From NCBI GenBank assembly GCA_028693055.1, contig JAQUWD010000019.1:1-59751 (forward strand): DNA of 59,751 nt, read 5' to 3'. Positions 1-10,900 of this stretch are shown in pieces. The notes beneath the pieces are model-generated. The model ran no database searches. It was not told the origin of the DNA and saw only the letters and a program-made list of their open reading frames with translations. The first letter of the stretch is position 1. Each line of letters opens with the position of its first letter. The position numbers and the translations under genes were made by a program. The stretch is from Eubacteriales bacterium (GTDB lineage: Bacteria > Bacillota > Clostridia > Christensenellales > Aristaeellaceae).

Positions 1-1
1 C

Positions 2-157
2 TATCAGGTGGCGGCTAAGGAGCTGGGGGTACGGCTGCAGATGGAGGACGGTGCGGTTAACGCGGCTAACATCATTGAGCACGAGCTGCGGAAATGGCTG
101 CGGGAGGAAAACCGTTCCCCGGTGCTGGTGCAGCATGAGGATATGATTCAGGGATGA
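2..157 (+). CDS. C-terminal fragment of an unidentified protein
   Basis: Only the last 51 codons and the TGA stop (155-157) lie in the window; the gene begins upstream. The tail starts YQVAAKELGVRLQM, contains a likely helix NIIEHELRKWLREE, and ends EDMIQG. It reads in the same direction as feoA with a 16 nt gap, so it is probably part of the same transcript. I do not recognise the family from this fragment and assign no function. Its codon usage looks like that of its neighbours. Confidence 0.6.
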   Translation, partial: YQVAAKELGVRLQMEDGAVNAANIIEHELRKWLREENRSPVLVQHEDMIQG

Positions 158-173
158 AAAAGGAGACGTTAGC

Positions 174-407
174 ATGAGCGAAGCAAAGAAAACCATGGGG
201 GATCTAGCTCCCGGAGAAAGCGGCATCGTAGATGCGGTAGGCGGTGAGGATGCGCTGCATCGGCATCTTCTGGATATGGGGATCACTCCCGGCGTGAAGG
301 TATTGCTGCAAAAAACGGCTCCCATGGGTGATCCCGTGGAGATTCATCTCCGCGGCTATGCCCTGACCCTCCGGCTGGAGGATGCGCGGAAGATCACTTT
401 GAAATAG
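174..407 (+). CDS. feoA: FeoA, ferrous iron transport accessory protein
   Basis: A 77-residue SH3-like FeoA protein of normal length for the family. Recognisable features are the N-terminal LAPGESG, the central LLDMGITPGVKV motif and the C-terminal ALRLEDARKI-type strand (here LTLRLEDARKITL). FeoA is a small cytosolic partner thought to modulate the GTPase-permease FeoB during Fe(II) uptake. The start ATG at 174 follows an AAGGAG-type ribosome site around 160-166. feoB begins 17 nt after its stop, so the two are almost certainly one operon. No Fur or PerR box is visible here because the promoter is upstream of the window. Confidence 0.93.
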   Translation: MSEAKKTMGDLAPGESGIVDAVGGEDALHRHLLDMGITPGVKVLLQKTAPMGDPVEIHLRGYALTLRLEDARKITLK

Positions 408-424
408 ACTGGGAGAGGTCATTT

Positions 425-2530
425 ATGCGGTATACTTTTGCATTGGCGGGCAATCAAAACAGCGGTAAAACCACTTTATTCAATCAGTTAACGGGCAGTA
501 ACCAGCATGTGGGTAACTGGCCCGGCGTGACCGTTGAGCAGAAAACGGGAACCATGCTGCATCATCACCATGGCACGCAAACGCATATCGGTCTGCCTTG
601 GCATATCCGGCACGAGCAATCGGAGGGAAAAAAGCTGCCGGATAAGTATAGCGACGTAACCATTGTAGACTTGCCCGGTATTTATTCATTAAGTCCTTAT
701 TCCATGGAGGAAATTGTATCCCGCAATTATATTGTTAAGGATAAGCCGGACGTAGTCATCAATATCGTGGACGCAACCAATCTGGAGCGGAATCTTTACC
801 TTACCTTGCAGCTTTTACAGCTGGGTCGGCCCGTAGTGGTTGCCTTGAACATGATGGACGAGGTGCGCAGCCATGGCGACGTCATCGATATGAAGGCTAT
901 GGAAAAAGCATTGGGTGTGCCGGTGATCGCGATATGCGCCCGTAAGGGCGAGGGCATTGATGAGCTGGTCAGCCGTACCATGGAGGTTGCCGAGAAAAAG
1001 CAGCTACCCAGCAAGCTGGATATTTGCCAAGGCGCGGCTCACAAGGCCCTCCATGCCATTACCCATTTGATTGAAACTCCGGCGATTCAGCACGGCATGA
1101 TGCCCCGCTACGCGGCCACCAAGCTTTTTGAGGGCGATAAGCCTATGATGGAGGAGCTTGGGCTGGATGAGGAAACCCGACATATCATTGAAGAAATCCT
1201 CAGCTCCATGGAAAGCGAAATGGGGATGGAGCGTGCCGCTGTTATGGCGGATACTCGATACCGTTTTATTGAGGATATGCTGTCTACCTGTTTGACCCGC
1301 TCGGAAGCCGTGGGCGGCTCGCTGACAGACCGTATCGACAATGTGATGACCCATCCCATCCTGTCTATTCCTGTTTTTTTGGTGATGATGCTGCTGGTGT
1401 TCTATATCACCTTCGGTCCCTTTGGCAGCTGGGTGGCGGATGGCTTTGCCACGTTAGTTGACGATGGAATCGCGCTGATTCAAGGCGCCTTGATCCGTTG
1501 GAACGTAGCCGCCGGGGTGCAGGATTTAGTGGTCAACGGCGTACTGCGCGGCGTAGGCAGCGTGCTCTCCTTTTTACCCACGATCGTGATTTTGTTTTTG
1601 CTTCTTTCCATTTTGGAAGACAGCGGCTATATGGCACGCGCGGCCTTTCTGATGGATAAGCCCCTGCGCAAGCTTGGCCTGAATGGTCGCAGCTTTATCC
1701 CCATGATGATGGGCTTTGGTTGCACCGTTCCTGCCGTGATGAGCGCGCGCAGTATGAACACCAGCCGCGACAGGCGCTTTACCATCATGCTGACCCCCTT
1801 CATGAGCTGCGGGGCGAAGGTGCCGATTTATGCCCTATTTACCCGCGCGTTCTTCCCGGGCAATCAGGTGCTGGTCATGAGCGGATTCTATCTCGCCGGA
1901 ATTGTGGTAGCCATTTTGGTAGGTTTATTCCTAAAGCATATGGTGTTCCACGGCGACGCGGCTCCCTTTATCATGGAGCTGCCCAGCTATCGTCTGCCTA
2001 CCCCGGGAAACGTGCTACGCCAGATGTGGGACAAAGCAAAGGATTTCTTAAAGCGTGCGTTTACCGTCATCTTTTTGGCAACGCTGGTGGTGTGGCTCCT
2101 GCAAACCTTCACGTTTTCCCTTGAAACCGCATCCACGGTGGAGGAAAGCATGCTGGGCGTGATCGCTGGTTCCATTGCTCCGATTTTCGCGCCAGCCGGC
2201 TTTGCCTCTGTTGAGGCTTCTACGGCCGTACTCACCGGCGTTATGGCCAAGGAAAGCGTGGTTAGCACATTGGCGGTGTTAAGCGGTGTTGATTCGGAAA
2301 GTACCCAGATGATCACGGCAATGCACAGCATTTTCCCCTCCGTTTTATCTGCGATTTCCTTCCTGACCTTTATATTGCTATACATGCCCTGCGTGGCGGC
2401 GGTTGCGGCTATGAGGCGAGAGATGGAAAGCAGTCGGTGGGCATTTTTAACCGTTGCCGCCCAAACCGGGCTGGCTTGGGTGATTGCCACGTTGGTTTAT
2501 CAAATTGGTCGTCTGCTGGGAGCAGGCTGA
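425..2530 (+). CDS. feoB: FeoB, ferrous iron transporter with N-terminal G domain
   Basis: A 701-residue Fe(II) permease of typical length. The N-terminal GTPase domain shows G1 (GNQNSGKTT, residues 9-17), G2 region NWPGVTVE (31-38), G3 DLPGIYSLS (82-90) and a G4-like NMMDE. A helical spacer follows, then the membrane domain from about residue 320 with two Gate motifs (MMMGFGCTVPAVMSAR and MSCGAKVPIYALF). Between G2 and G3 there is an unusual insert of about 25-30 residues containing HHHH and further histidines; in most FeoB proteins this stretch is short. Upstream feoA and downstream Cys-rich protein complete a feo operon. In anaerobes this is the main ferrous iron uptake route across the cytoplasmic membrane. 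Confidence 0.96.
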   Translation: MRYTFALAGNQNSGKTTLFNQLTGSNQHVGNWPGVTVEQKTGTMLHHHHGTQTHIGLPWHIRHEQSEGKKLPDKYSDVTIVDLPGIYSLSPYSMEEIVSRNYIVKDKPDVVINIVDATNLERNLYLTLQLLQLGRPVVVALNMMDEVRSHGDVIDMKAMEKALGVPVIAICARKGEGIDELVSRTMEVAEKKQLPSKLDICQGAAHKALHAITHLIETPAIQHGMMPRYAATKLFEGDKPMMEELGLDEETRHIIEEILSSMESEMGMERAAVMADTRYRFIEDMLSTCLTRSEAVGGSLTDRIDNVMTHPILSIPVFLVMMLLVFYITFGPFGSWVADGFATLVDDGIALIQGALIRWNVAAGVQDLVVNGVLRGVGSVLSFLPTIVILFLLLSILEDSGYMARAAFLMDKPLRKLGLNGRSFIPMMMGFGCTVPAVMSARSMNTSRDRRFTIMLTPFMSCGAKVPIYALFTRAFFPGNQVLVMSGFYLAGIVVAILVGLFLKHMVFHGDAAPFIMELPSYRLPTPGNVLRQMWDKAKDFLKRAFTVIFLATLVVWLLQTFTFSLETASTVEESMLGVIAGSIAPIFAPAGFASVEASTAVLTGVMAKESVVSTLAVLSGVDSESTQMITAMHSIFPSVLSAISFLTFILLYMPCVAAVAAMRREMESSRWAFLTVAAQTGLAWVIATLVYQIGRLLGAG

Positions 2531-2539
2531 GGAGCAGAG

Positions 2540-2698
2540 ATGGGAACAGTATTGGATATCGTCATTGTTGTGGCGATAGCGGCCTTGGCTGTTTGGGCAA
2601 TAATCAGTATGCGCCGTCAAAAAGGCGGATGCTGCGGCGGTTGCGCCGGGTGCCCTATGGCTGGCAAATGTGAAAAGGAGCAGAAGAAGGATGAGTAA
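2540..2698 (+). CDS. FeoB-associated Cys-rich membrane protein
   Basis: A 52-residue protein directly after feoB (9 nt gap, GGAG ribosome site at 2531-2534). Residues 4-23 form one hydrophobic transmembrane helix, followed by a basic RRQK stop-transfer signal and a short Cys cluster (CCGGCAGCP, then AGKC), ending in a charged tail. This matches the small Cys-rich proteins commonly found after feoB in Bacillota; their role in iron handling is not established. The last 8 nt overlap the start of nrdG. Confidence 0.88.
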   Translation: MGTVLDIVIVVAIAALAVWAIISMRRQKGGCCGGCAGCPMAGKCEKEQKKDE

Positions 2699-3218
2699 AA
2701 CGCCAACAGAGATACGTCTATATGGCTTGGTGAGCGATTCGATTGTGGATGGGCCCGGTTTTCGCCTGAGCGTTTTCACCCAAGGCTGCCCCCATCATTG
2801 CGAGGGATGCCATAACCCGGAAAGTCACGATCCTGAAAAAGGCACGATGTGGAAGCTAGAGGATATTGAGGCGAAGCTATCCGGCAATCCTCTGCTGGAC
2901 GGGATCACCATTTCCGGCGGCGAGCCGTTCGCACAGCCCGCCGCCTGTGCGGAGCTGGCGAGGTATGCCCACCAAAAAGGCTTGAATGTGTGGACGTACA
3001 GTGGTTACCTATATGAAAACCTGCTTGCGCTGGCGCAGAAGGATGAAGCGATTGCGGCGCTGCTTAATGAAACGGACGTGCTGGTGGACGGACCCTTTGT
3101 GCTGGCTCAGCGCTCCTTAGATCTTCTTTATAAAGGCAGTAAAAATCAACGCTTGATCGACGTAAAGCAGACGAAAGTGTCAAACCAGATTGTGCTTTAT
3201 TCTCCGCCGGAGTGGTGA
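2691..3218 (+). CDS. nrdG: Anaerobic ribonucleotide reductase activating protein (radical SAM)
   Basis: A 175-residue activase. It carries the radical SAM cysteine motif CPHHCEGC near residues 33-40, preceded by VDGPGFRLSVFTQG and followed by HNPESHDP, and the SAM-binding GGEPF motif (ISGGEPFAQP). NrdG uses a [4Fe-4S] cluster and SAM to generate the glycyl radical on NrdD. The ATG at 2691 is preferred over an upstream in-frame start at 2670 because AAGGAG at 2674-2679 is well placed and the protein then starts MSKTPTEIRLYG. No nrdD is adjacent, so the partner must be elsewhere. The C-terminal half (VDVKQTKVSNQIVLY) is intact. Confidence 0.93.
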   Translation: MSKTPTEIRLYGLVSDSIVDGPGFRLSVFTQGCPHHCEGCHNPESHDPEKGTMWKLEDIEAKLSGNPLLDGITISGGEPFAQPAACAELARYAHQKGLNVWTYSGYLYENLLALAQKDEAIAALLNETDVLVDGPFVLAQRSLDLLYKGSKNQRLIDVKQTKVSNQIVLYSPPEW

Positions 3219-3223
3219 AAAAG

Positions 3224-4204
3224 ATGAAGATCGCATTATTAGCTACAGGTGGAACCATTGCCTGCACTCCCGGAGAGCACGGCTTGGAGCCAACGCTAAA
3301 AGCCGCCGATTTAGGTAACTCTATCGGCGGTGTTTTTCACTGTGAAATTGTAACGCAGGATGTCTTTCTGATGGACTCCAGCAATATGCAGCCTGAAGAA
3401 TGGAGCGCGCTGGCAGCGGCGGTAGACGACGCTCTAAAGCATTGTGACGGCGTAGTCATCACTCATGGAACAGATACCATGGCTTATACAGCGGCGGCGC
3501 TTAGCTTCATGCTAGCCGGGATTGATAAGCCTGTCATTTTGACCGGTTCTCAGCTACCCATTGGGCATCCACTCAGCGATGCGCGGCAGAATCTACTCCA
3601 CGCTGTTACCGCCGCTATGGAGGGGGTTGGCGGCGTATACGTATGCTTTGCCAACAAGTTAATATCAGGCGTGCGCTGCGTCAAAACCCACACGACCTCT
3701 ATGGATGCGTTTTCCAGCGTCAACGCCCCGCTGGCTGGCTGGTTTGATGTGGAGGGCGTCCATATTGAGCATCCACAGCCCTTTGAACCATTACATGAGG
3801 GAGACGGCTATGTACTGCGAAACGGGCTGGACCCGCGGGTGTTACTGCTTAAGCTAGTACCGGGAACCTCGCCGGATGTGCTTCGCTTTGCATCGGACGC
3901 CGGTTATCGCGGTTTGGTCATCGAGGCTTTTGGTTTAGGCGGTTTACATTATATTCGGCGCAACTTGGTTAAGGCGCTGGATGAGCTTAGCGAAAGCGGT
4001 TTATTTGTTCTTGTTGTAAGCCAATGTCTATATGAAAAAGCAGACGTCAGCATTTACGAGGTCGGTCGTGGTCTCATGCGCGAGCAAATCATCAGCGGTC
4101 GCGACATGACAACAGAAGCGGCGGTATGCAAGCTTATGTGGGCGCTCGGGCAGGAGAATCCCGCCGAGTGGCTAAACCACCGGCTAGTGGGAGAGATACG
4201 ATAA
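3224..4204 (+). CDS. Type I (cytosolic-type) L-asparaginase
   Basis: A 326-residue amidohydrolase of the AnsA/AnsB superfamily that converts L-asparagine to aspartate and ammonia. Both active-site signatures are present: ATGGTIA at residues 7-13 with the catalytic Thr, and THGTDTM at 80-86. No signal peptide is seen, so it is probably cytosolic. The reading frame is open from a GTG at 3212, but the ATG at 3224 is preferred because GGAG at 3209-3212 then has normal spacing. The gene follows nrdG closely and is convergent with rpoC; the intergenic space between them is filled by a hairpin-rich repeat. Confidence 0.92.
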   Translation: MKIALLATGGTIACTPGEHGLEPTLKAADLGNSIGGVFHCEIVTQDVFLMDSSNMQPEEWSALAAAVDDALKHCDGVVITHGTDTMAYTAAALSFMLAGIDKPVILTGSQLPIGHPLSDARQNLLHAVTAAMEGVGGVYVCFANKLISGVRCVKTHTTSMDAFSSVNAPLAGWFDVEGVHIEHPQPFEPLHEGDGYVLRNGLDPRVLLLKLVPGTSPDVLRFASDAGYRGLVIEAFGLGGLHYIRRNLVKALDELSESGLFVLVVSQCLYEKADVSIYEVGRGLMREQIISGRDMTTEAAVCKLMWALGQENPAEWLNHRLVGEIR

Positions 4205-4208
4205 CACG

Positions 4209-4391
4209 AAAGGGACTGTAGAAACGAACGACGGTAGGGGTTTCACCCCTACGACCCCGACAAGGGCTATGCCCTTGACCCAACATTGCCCGCCCTAAAG
4301 GGCGGGCAAAAATGGGATTTCTAAGGGCGTTAGCCCTTAGGTAGGGGTTTGGGGGCAGAGCCCCCAACGTCTTTCGCAATACAGTCCCTTT
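4209..4391. repeat. Hairpin-rich intergenic repeat, family A, copy 1 (MITE-like)
   Basis: This 183 bp element is bounded by a perfect 12 bp inverted repeat, AAAGGGACTGTA at 4209-4220 and its complement at 4380-4391. Inside are a chain of short palindromes: GTAGGGG/CCCCTAC, AAGGGC/GCCCTT, GCCCGCCC/GGGCGGGC and TAAGGGC/GCCCTTA. The left two-thirds align in reverse orientation with the element at 19480-19701. It sits between the convergent ansA-like and rpoC genes and may act as their shared terminator. A short minus-strand reading frame inside it is not considered a gene. Confidence 0.75.
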
Positions 4392-4395
4392 TGCG

Positions 4396-7300
4396 TTAGA
4401 AATTTTCGACCAAGTTGATATCGGTGTACCGCTTCATGCCGGTACCGGCGGGAATCAGCTTGCCGATGATTACGTTCTCCTTGAGGCCGAGTAGCGGGTC
4501 AACCTTGCCCTTGATGGCGGCGTCGGTAAGCACGCGAGTGGTCTCCTGGAAGGAGGCGGCGGATAGGAAGCTTTCCGTAGCCAAGCTGGCTTTGGTGATT
4601 CCCAGCAGCACGCGCTTGGCAATGGCGGGACGGCCGTCAGCCTCGATGGCTGCACGGTTAGCCTCCTCAAAGCGATAGATATCAACCAGAGAACCGGGTA
4701 GCAACGAGGTATCTCCGCTGTCCTCAATGCGAACCTTGCGCAGCATCTGTTTCACAATGACCTCGATATGCTTGTCGCTGATGTTAACGCCTTGCTGCCG
4801 GTAAACGCTTAGAACCTCGCGCAGTAGGTAATCCTGCACGGCTTTTACGCCCAAAATGCGCAATAGATCGTGGGGATTGATAGAGCCTTCGATTAGCTCC
4901 TGACCAGCGGTAACCTGCTGACCCTCTTGCACCTTGAGACGGCTGCCATAGTTGATGGCGTAAGTCTTTTGCTCGTGGGCTTCCTCCGTGCTGGTAACGG
5001 TAATTTCACGCTTCTTTTTATTCTCACCCAGAGACACCTTACCGTTGATTTCGCTCAGAATCGCGTCACGCTTCGGTTTACGCGCTTCAAATAGCTCCTC
5101 AACACGGGGAAGACCCTGTGTAATATCCTCGCCGCTGGCGATACCGCCGGTATGGAAGGTACGCATGGTCAACTGAGTGCCGGGTTCACCGATGGCTTGT
5201 GCGGCAATAATACCGACCGCTTCACCGATATCCACAGCGCCGCCGGTGGCCAAGTTCATGCCGTAGCAGCGGGCGCAAACGCCAGTTTCGTTGCGGCAGG
5301 TGAGCACACTGCGCACCTGAACCTGCTTGATGCCAGCCGCGCAGATTTGCTTGGCCTTCTCGTGAGAGATGGTCTCGTTCAGCGCTACAATGATCTCACC
5401 GGTTTCAGGATGCAGCACATCGTCGGCGGCAACGCGGCCAATCAAGCGATCCTCCAAGCTCTCAATGACTTGGTTGTTGATGCTGATTTCCTGTAGGGTA
5501 ATGCCGCGCACCTTCTCGCCCCGGGTTTCGAAGCAGTCGGTTTCACGGACGATCACCTCTTGGGATACGTCCACAAGACGGCGGGTCAGGTATCCAGAGT
5601 CAGCGGTACGCAGAGCGGTATCAGCCAAGGATTTCCGACTGCCGTGAGAGGATAGGAAGAATTCCAAAACCTTCAGGCCTTCACGGAAGTTTGCGCGAAT
5701 GGGCAGCTCCAGCGTGCGTCCGGAGGGTGAAGCCATCAAGCCGCGCATACCGGCTAGCTGGGAAACCTGAGCCGCGCTACCACGAGCGCCGGAGTCGGTC
5801 ATCATACGGATAGGATTAAACTTATCCAGACCGGGCAGAATCATATTGCGCAGCGTGGCGGTAGTGGTGTTCCAAATATCCACAACCTTGGTGTAGCGCT
5901 CGTCCTCGGACATCATACCCATGCGGTACAGCCCGTTGATTTCGGCGACCTGCGCGTCGGCAGCAGCCAAGATTTCCGGCTTTTCCTTGGGCACGATGAT
6001 ATCGGAAACCGATACGGTTACAGCGCCCTTGGTGGAATACTTAAAGCCCAAATTCTTGATGTTATCCAACACCTGCGCGGTTTCGTGAATGCCGTGCTTC
6101 TGGTATACCTCGTCGACGATTTTGCCCAGTTCCTTTTTGCCGCAAAGGGTGTCGATTTCCAACGGGAACATTTCTTCCAGACAGGTACGGGGCTTGCGTC
6201 CGATATCCTGAGGAATCACGTCGTTGAACAACAGACGGCCTAAGGTGCATTCGATGCTCTTGTGACCCTTCTGCCCTTCAAATTCCCGCTCCAAACGAAC
6301 AAGAATGGGGGCCTGCAGGCTTAGCTGGGCGGTCTGATAGGCCATCATGGCCTCGTCCGGGCTGATGAAGGAATGGCCTGCGCCCAAGCTATCCTCACGC
6401 ACCATGGTCAGGTAGTAGCAGCCGATAACCATGTCCTGAGAGGGGGACATAACAGGCTTACCATCCTGAGGCTTCAGGATATTGTTGTGTGCCAGCATCA
6501 GGAAGCGGGCTTCCGCCTGCGCCTCCATAGACAGCGGAATGTGAATAGCCATTTGGTCGCCGTCGAAGTCGGCGTTATAAGCGGTACAAACCAGCGGATG
6601 CAGCTTTAAAGCCTTACCCTCGACCAGTACCGGCTCAAAGGCCTGAATACCCAAACGGTGCAGCGTAGGCGCGCGGTTTAGCAGCACCGGGTGCTCCTTA
6701 ATGACCTCTTCCAAAATGTCCCAAACCTCAGGACGGCCTTTTTCCACCATACGCTTGGCGTTCTTGCCGTGATGGGCTTTTTTGAGCGTTACCAGCCGCT
6801 CGATGACGAAGGGCTTGAACAGCTCCAGAGCCATTTCCTTAGGCACGCCGCATTGGTACAGCTTCAAATCGGGGCCGACGACGATAACGGAACGGCCGGA
6901 ATAGTCGACGCGCTTGCCCAACAGGTTCTGACGGAAACGTCCCTGCTTACCGCGAAGCAAATCGCTAAGGGATTTCAGGGCGCGGTTTCCGGGCCCGGTT
7001 ACGGGACGGCCACGGCGACCATTGTCGATTAGCGCGTCTACGGCTTCCTGTAGCATACGCTTTTCGTTGCGGACGATGATGTCAGGCGCGCCCAGCTCCA
7101 ACAAACGCTTCAGTCGATTGTTACGGTTGATGACCCGACGGTACAGGTCGTTCAGATCGCTGGTAGCAAAACGGCCGCCGTCCAGCTGCACCATGGGGCG
7201 CAGATCCGGGGGAATGACCGGAACAACGTCCAAGATCATCCATTCAGGCTTGTTATGGCTCAAGCGGAAGGCCTCTACCACTTCCAAACGCTTTACCGCA

Positions 7301-7956
7301 CGGGCGCGCTTCTGACCCTCTGTCTCGCGATCCCGTTCTTTTTCGGTCAGCTCGGCGATTTCTTTTTTTAGCTTGACGCTCAAATCGTCCAGATCAATGG
7401 CCTGCAGCAGTTCCTTGACCGCCTCTGCGCCCATGCCGGCCCGGAAGCTGCCCTTGCCGCACTTGGCCTCGACCTCGCGATACTTTGCATCGGTGATCAG
7501 CTCGTACTTTTTCAGACCCGTCTCGTTGCTGCCGGGATCCAGCACGATGAAGTTGGCAAAATACAAAACCTTCTCCAGCGTCCGAGGGCTGATATCCAAA
7601 AGCATGCCCATACGGCTGGGAATACCTTTGAAATACCAGATATGGCTTACGGGCGCGGCCAACTGAATGTGGCCCATACGCTCCCGGCGCACCTTGGCGC
7701 GGGTGACCTGCACGCCGCATTTATCACAGATTTTGTTTTTGTCTTTAAATTTGATGCGCTTATATTTTCCGCAATTGCACTCCCAGTCCTTGGTGGGTCC
7801 AAAGATCCGCTCGCAGAACAGGCCGTCCCGCTCGGGCTTCAAAGTGCGGTAGTTGATCGTTTCCGGCTTGCAGACCTCGCCAAAGCTCCATTTCAGGATC
7901 TGCTCGGGCGAAGCCATGCCGATCTGGATAGAATCAAGATTGGTCAGTTCAAACAA
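4396..7956 (-). CDS. rpoC: DNA-directed RNA polymerase subunit beta'
   Basis: A 1186-residue beta' subunit of usual Bacillota length. The N-terminal zinc-binding cysteines are C60, C62, C77 and C80. The catalytic magnesium loop [12 protein letters not shown] lies near residue 460, preceded by [15 protein letters not shown]. The bridge-helix and trigger-loop region is represented by [17 protein letters not shown] and [17 protein letters not shown] second Cys cluster ([13 protein letters not shown]) is present further on. It is translated 30 nt after rpoB from a start preceded by an AAAGGGAGTG ribosome site, forming the standard rpoBC operon. Nothing appears truncated. Confidence 0.98.
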   Translation of the reverse strand: MFELTNLDSIQIGMASPEQILKWSFGEVCKPETINYRTLKPERDGLFCERIFGPTKDWECNCGKYKRIKFKDKNKICDKCGVQVTRAKVRRERMGHIQLAAPVSHIWYFKGIPSRMGMLLDISPRTLEKVLYFANFIVLDPGSNETGLKKYELITDAKYREVEAKCGKGSFRAGMGAEAVKELLQAIDLDDLSVKLKKEIAELTEKERDRETEGQKRARAVKRLEVVEAFRLSHNKPEWMILDVVPVIPPDLRPMVQLDGGRFATSDLNDLYRRVINRNNRLKRLLELGAPDIIVRNEKRMLQEAVDALIDNGRRGRPVTGPGNRALKSLSDLLRGKQGRFRQNLLGKRVDYSGRSVIVVGPDLKLYQCGVPKEMALELFKPFVIERLVTLKKAHHGKNAKRMVEKGRPEVWDILEEVIKEHPVLLNRAPTLHRLGIQAFEPVLVEGKALKLHPLVCTAYNADFDGDQMAIHIPLSMEAQAEARFLMLAHNNILKPQDGKPVMSPSQDMVIGCYYLTMVREDSLGAGHSFISPDEAMMAYQTAQLSLQAPILVRLEREFEGQKGHKSIECTLGRLLFNDVIPQDIGRKPRTCLEEMFPLEIDTLCGKKELGKIVDEVYQKHGIHETAQVLDNIKNLGFKYSTKGAVTVSVSDIIVPKEKPEILAAADAQVAEINGLYRMGMMSEDERYTKVVDIWNTTTATLRNMILPGLDKFNPIRMMTDSGARGSAAQVSQLAGMRGLMASPSGRTLELPIRANFREGLKVLEFFLSSHGSRKSLADTALRTADSGYLTRRLVDVSQEVIVRETDCFETRGEKVRGITLQEISINNQVIESLEDRLIGRVAADDVLHPETGEIIVALNETISHEKAKQICAAGIKQVQVRSVLTCRNETGVCARCYGMNLATGGAVDIGEAVGIIAAQAIGEPGTQLTMRTFHTGGIASGEDITQGLPRVEELFEARKPKRDAILSEINGKVSLGENKKKREITVTSTEEAHEQKTYAINYGSRLKVQEGQQVTAGQELIEGSINPHDLLRILGVKAVQDYLLREVLSVYRQQGVNISDKHIEVIVKQMLRKVRIEDSGDTSLLPGSLVDIYRFEEANRAAIEADGRPAIAKRVLLGITKASLATESFLSAASFQETTRVLTDAAIKGKVDPLLGLKENVIIGKLIPAGTGMKRYTDINLVENF

Positions 7957-7986
7957 ATTGATGGCACTCCCTTTCGGTCTGTGGGC

Positions 7987-10900
7987 TTATTCCTTGTCGT
8001 CGCTTTCATCGGGCTTTTCGTCGCTGTCCAAATCAATCCCGTCCAAATCGTCGCCCAAGTCCATATCGAAATCATCCAGCTCATCGTCCAGATTAAAGTC
8101 GAGATCCACGTCCTCGTCAGCGGCAACGGGTTCTTCCTCGGTCTCCACCTCGACGGTTTCCGGTTCTTCCGCTTCGTCTGCGTAACGGGAATCGGAGGAG
8201 GTATCCATATCGTCGTCATCGTCCAGCTCGCGGATGATGATTTCCTCTTTGTTGGTATCCAGCACGCGGATGTCCAACGCAAGAGACTGCAATTCTTTGA
8301 TCAGCACCTTAAAGCTTTCAGGCACGCCGGGAGCGGGGATGTTGGTGCCCTTCACAATAGCTTCATAGGTCTTGACACGACCGACGATATCGTCGCTCTT
8401 CACCGTCAGGATTTCCTGTAGGGTGTTGGCTGCGCCGTAGGCCTCCAAGGCCCAAACCTCCATCTCACCGAAGCGCTGGCCGCCGAATTGGGCTTTGCCG
8501 CCCAAAGGCTGCTGCGTCACCAGAGAGTAGGGGCCGACGGAACGAGCATGCATCTTATCATCTACCAGATGGTGCAGCTTGAGGAAGTACATATAGCCGA
8601 CGGTAACGGGGTTTTCAAACGGGTCGCCGGTACGGCCATCGTACAGGATGGTTTTGCCGTTAGGATTCTTACCGGCCTGAACGAGGCATTCCTCGATATC
8701 CTCCTCGGTAGCGCCGTCAAAAACGGGGGTGGCTACATGCCAGCCTAAGGCTTTGGCGGCCATGCCCAGATGAACCTCCAATACCTGACCAAGGTTCATA
8801 CGGGAAGGAACGCCCAAGGGGTTCAATACGATTTGCAGGGGCGTGCCGTCGGGCATGAAGGGCATATCCTCTTCCCGCAGAATACGGGAGACAACACCCT
8901 TGTTACCGTGACGACCGGCCATTTTATCGCCGACGCTGATTTTGCGCTTCTGAGCGATATAAACGCGAACCATCATGTTCACGCCGGGAGAAAGCTCATC
9001 CTTGTTCTCGCGGGTAAAGATTTTAACGTCAACGACGATGCCGCCCTCGCCATGGGGCACGCGCAAAGAGGTATCGCGAACCTCCCGCGCCTTCTCGCCG
9101 AAGATGGCGCGAAGCAAGCGCTCCTCTGCGGTCAGGTCGGTTTCGCCCTTGGGGGTAACCTTACCCACCAGAATATCACCGCTGCGCACCTCGGCGCCGA
9201 TCCGGACGATACCATCCTCGTCTAAATCCTTCACCGCATCGTCACCGATGTTGGGAATATCACGGGTGATCTCTTCGGGTCCCAGCTTGGTTTCCCGGGC
9301 TTCGGACTCGAATTCTTCAATATGAATGGAAGTGTAAACGTCCTCCTTGACCAGCTTTTCACTGATGAGGACGGCGTCCTCGTAGTTGTAGCCTTCCCAA
9401 GTCATGAAGCCGATTAGCACGTTGCGGCCCAAGCCGATCTCGCCCTTTTCGGTAGAGGGGCCGTCAGCCAGCAGATCGCCCTTTTCGATCACCTGACCAG
9501 CGGTGACCCGCGGGCGCTGATTGATGCAGGTGCCCTGATTGGAACGTGCGAACTTGCTTAGGCGATAGGTGTGGCGCTCCCGACGCTCGTCGCGGATGAC
9601 GATTTCGCTGCCGGATACTTTTTCGACTACGCCGCTTTCCTTGGACAGGAGAACAACGCCGCTGTCGTGGGCGGCCTTGTATTCCATGCCCGTACCTACG
9701 ATAGGCGCTTCAGGCACCAGCAGAGGCACAGCCTGACGCTGCATGTTGGAGCCCATCAGAGCGCGGGTTGCGTCGTCGTTTTCAAGGAAGGGGATCATAG
9801 CGGTAGCTACGGAAACCACCTGACGGGGGCTTACGTCGATCAAATCGACGTTCTGTTTCGGAACCTGTATGATCTCCGCCTTATCACGAACAGCTACCTC
9901 GTCGTTGATGAAGCTGCCATCCTCTGTAAGCGGCTCGTTGGCCTGCGCCACCAGGTAGAAATCCTCCTCGTCGGCGGTCATGTAGACGATATCGTCGGTT
10001 ACCCGGCAATTCTTTTTGTCCACCCAGCGATAGGGGGCTTCGATAAAGCCGTACTCGTTGATGCGGGCATAGGTTGCCAGCGAGCCGATCAAGCCGATGT
10101 TGGGGCCTTCAGGCGTTTCAATGGGGCAGATGCGAGCATAGTGACTGTAGTGTACGTCCCGAACCTCGAAGGAGGCGCGGTCACGGTTCAAGCCGCCGGG
10201 TCCCAAGGCGGATAGACGGCGCTTATGGGTCAGCTCAGCCAGAGGGTTGGGCTGATCCATGAACTGAGACAGCTGGGAGGAACCGAAGAATTCCTTGATG
10301 GCGGCGCTCACAGGGCGGATGTTGATCAGCTCGCCGGGGCGAACCTCATCCGCATCCTGAATGGCCATGCGCTCGCGCACCACGCGCTCCAAACGGCTCA
10401 GGCCGATACGAATCTGGTTTTGCAAAAGCTCGCCGACGCTGCGCAGACGACGGTTGCCCAGATGATCAATATCGTCGGTAAAGCCGATGCCATACGGCAA
10501 GCCCAGCAGATAGCTGATGGAGGCTACGATGTCATCGTTGAGGATATGCTTGGGGCACAGGTCGTGAATATGGCTCTTTAGCGCGTCCTTGAGGTCTTCC
10601 TCTTTGGGGTTTCCGTCGAGGATTTCTTTAAAGACGGGATAAAGCACCTGCTCCTGAATGCCCACGGTTTTGGGATCAAAGCTCAGGTATTTGGCCGCGT
10701 CCACAAAGTGGTTGCCCACCACCTTATGCAGCTGCCCCTCAACGTCCAGCACTACGCTGTTGAGGCCGGTGTTCTGAATATCCCGAGCCAGCTCCTTGGA
10801 GATGACCTCGCCCTGCTTGATCATGATCTCGCCGGTCTGGGGATTGATAATGTCTTCGCCGGCCATGTGATCCTGAATGCGGGTAGCCAGAGAAAGCTTT

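Noticed and set aside
4134..4379. Minus-strand 81-residue reading frame
   Set aside because: It lies mostly inside the family A repeat and has no protein-like features.
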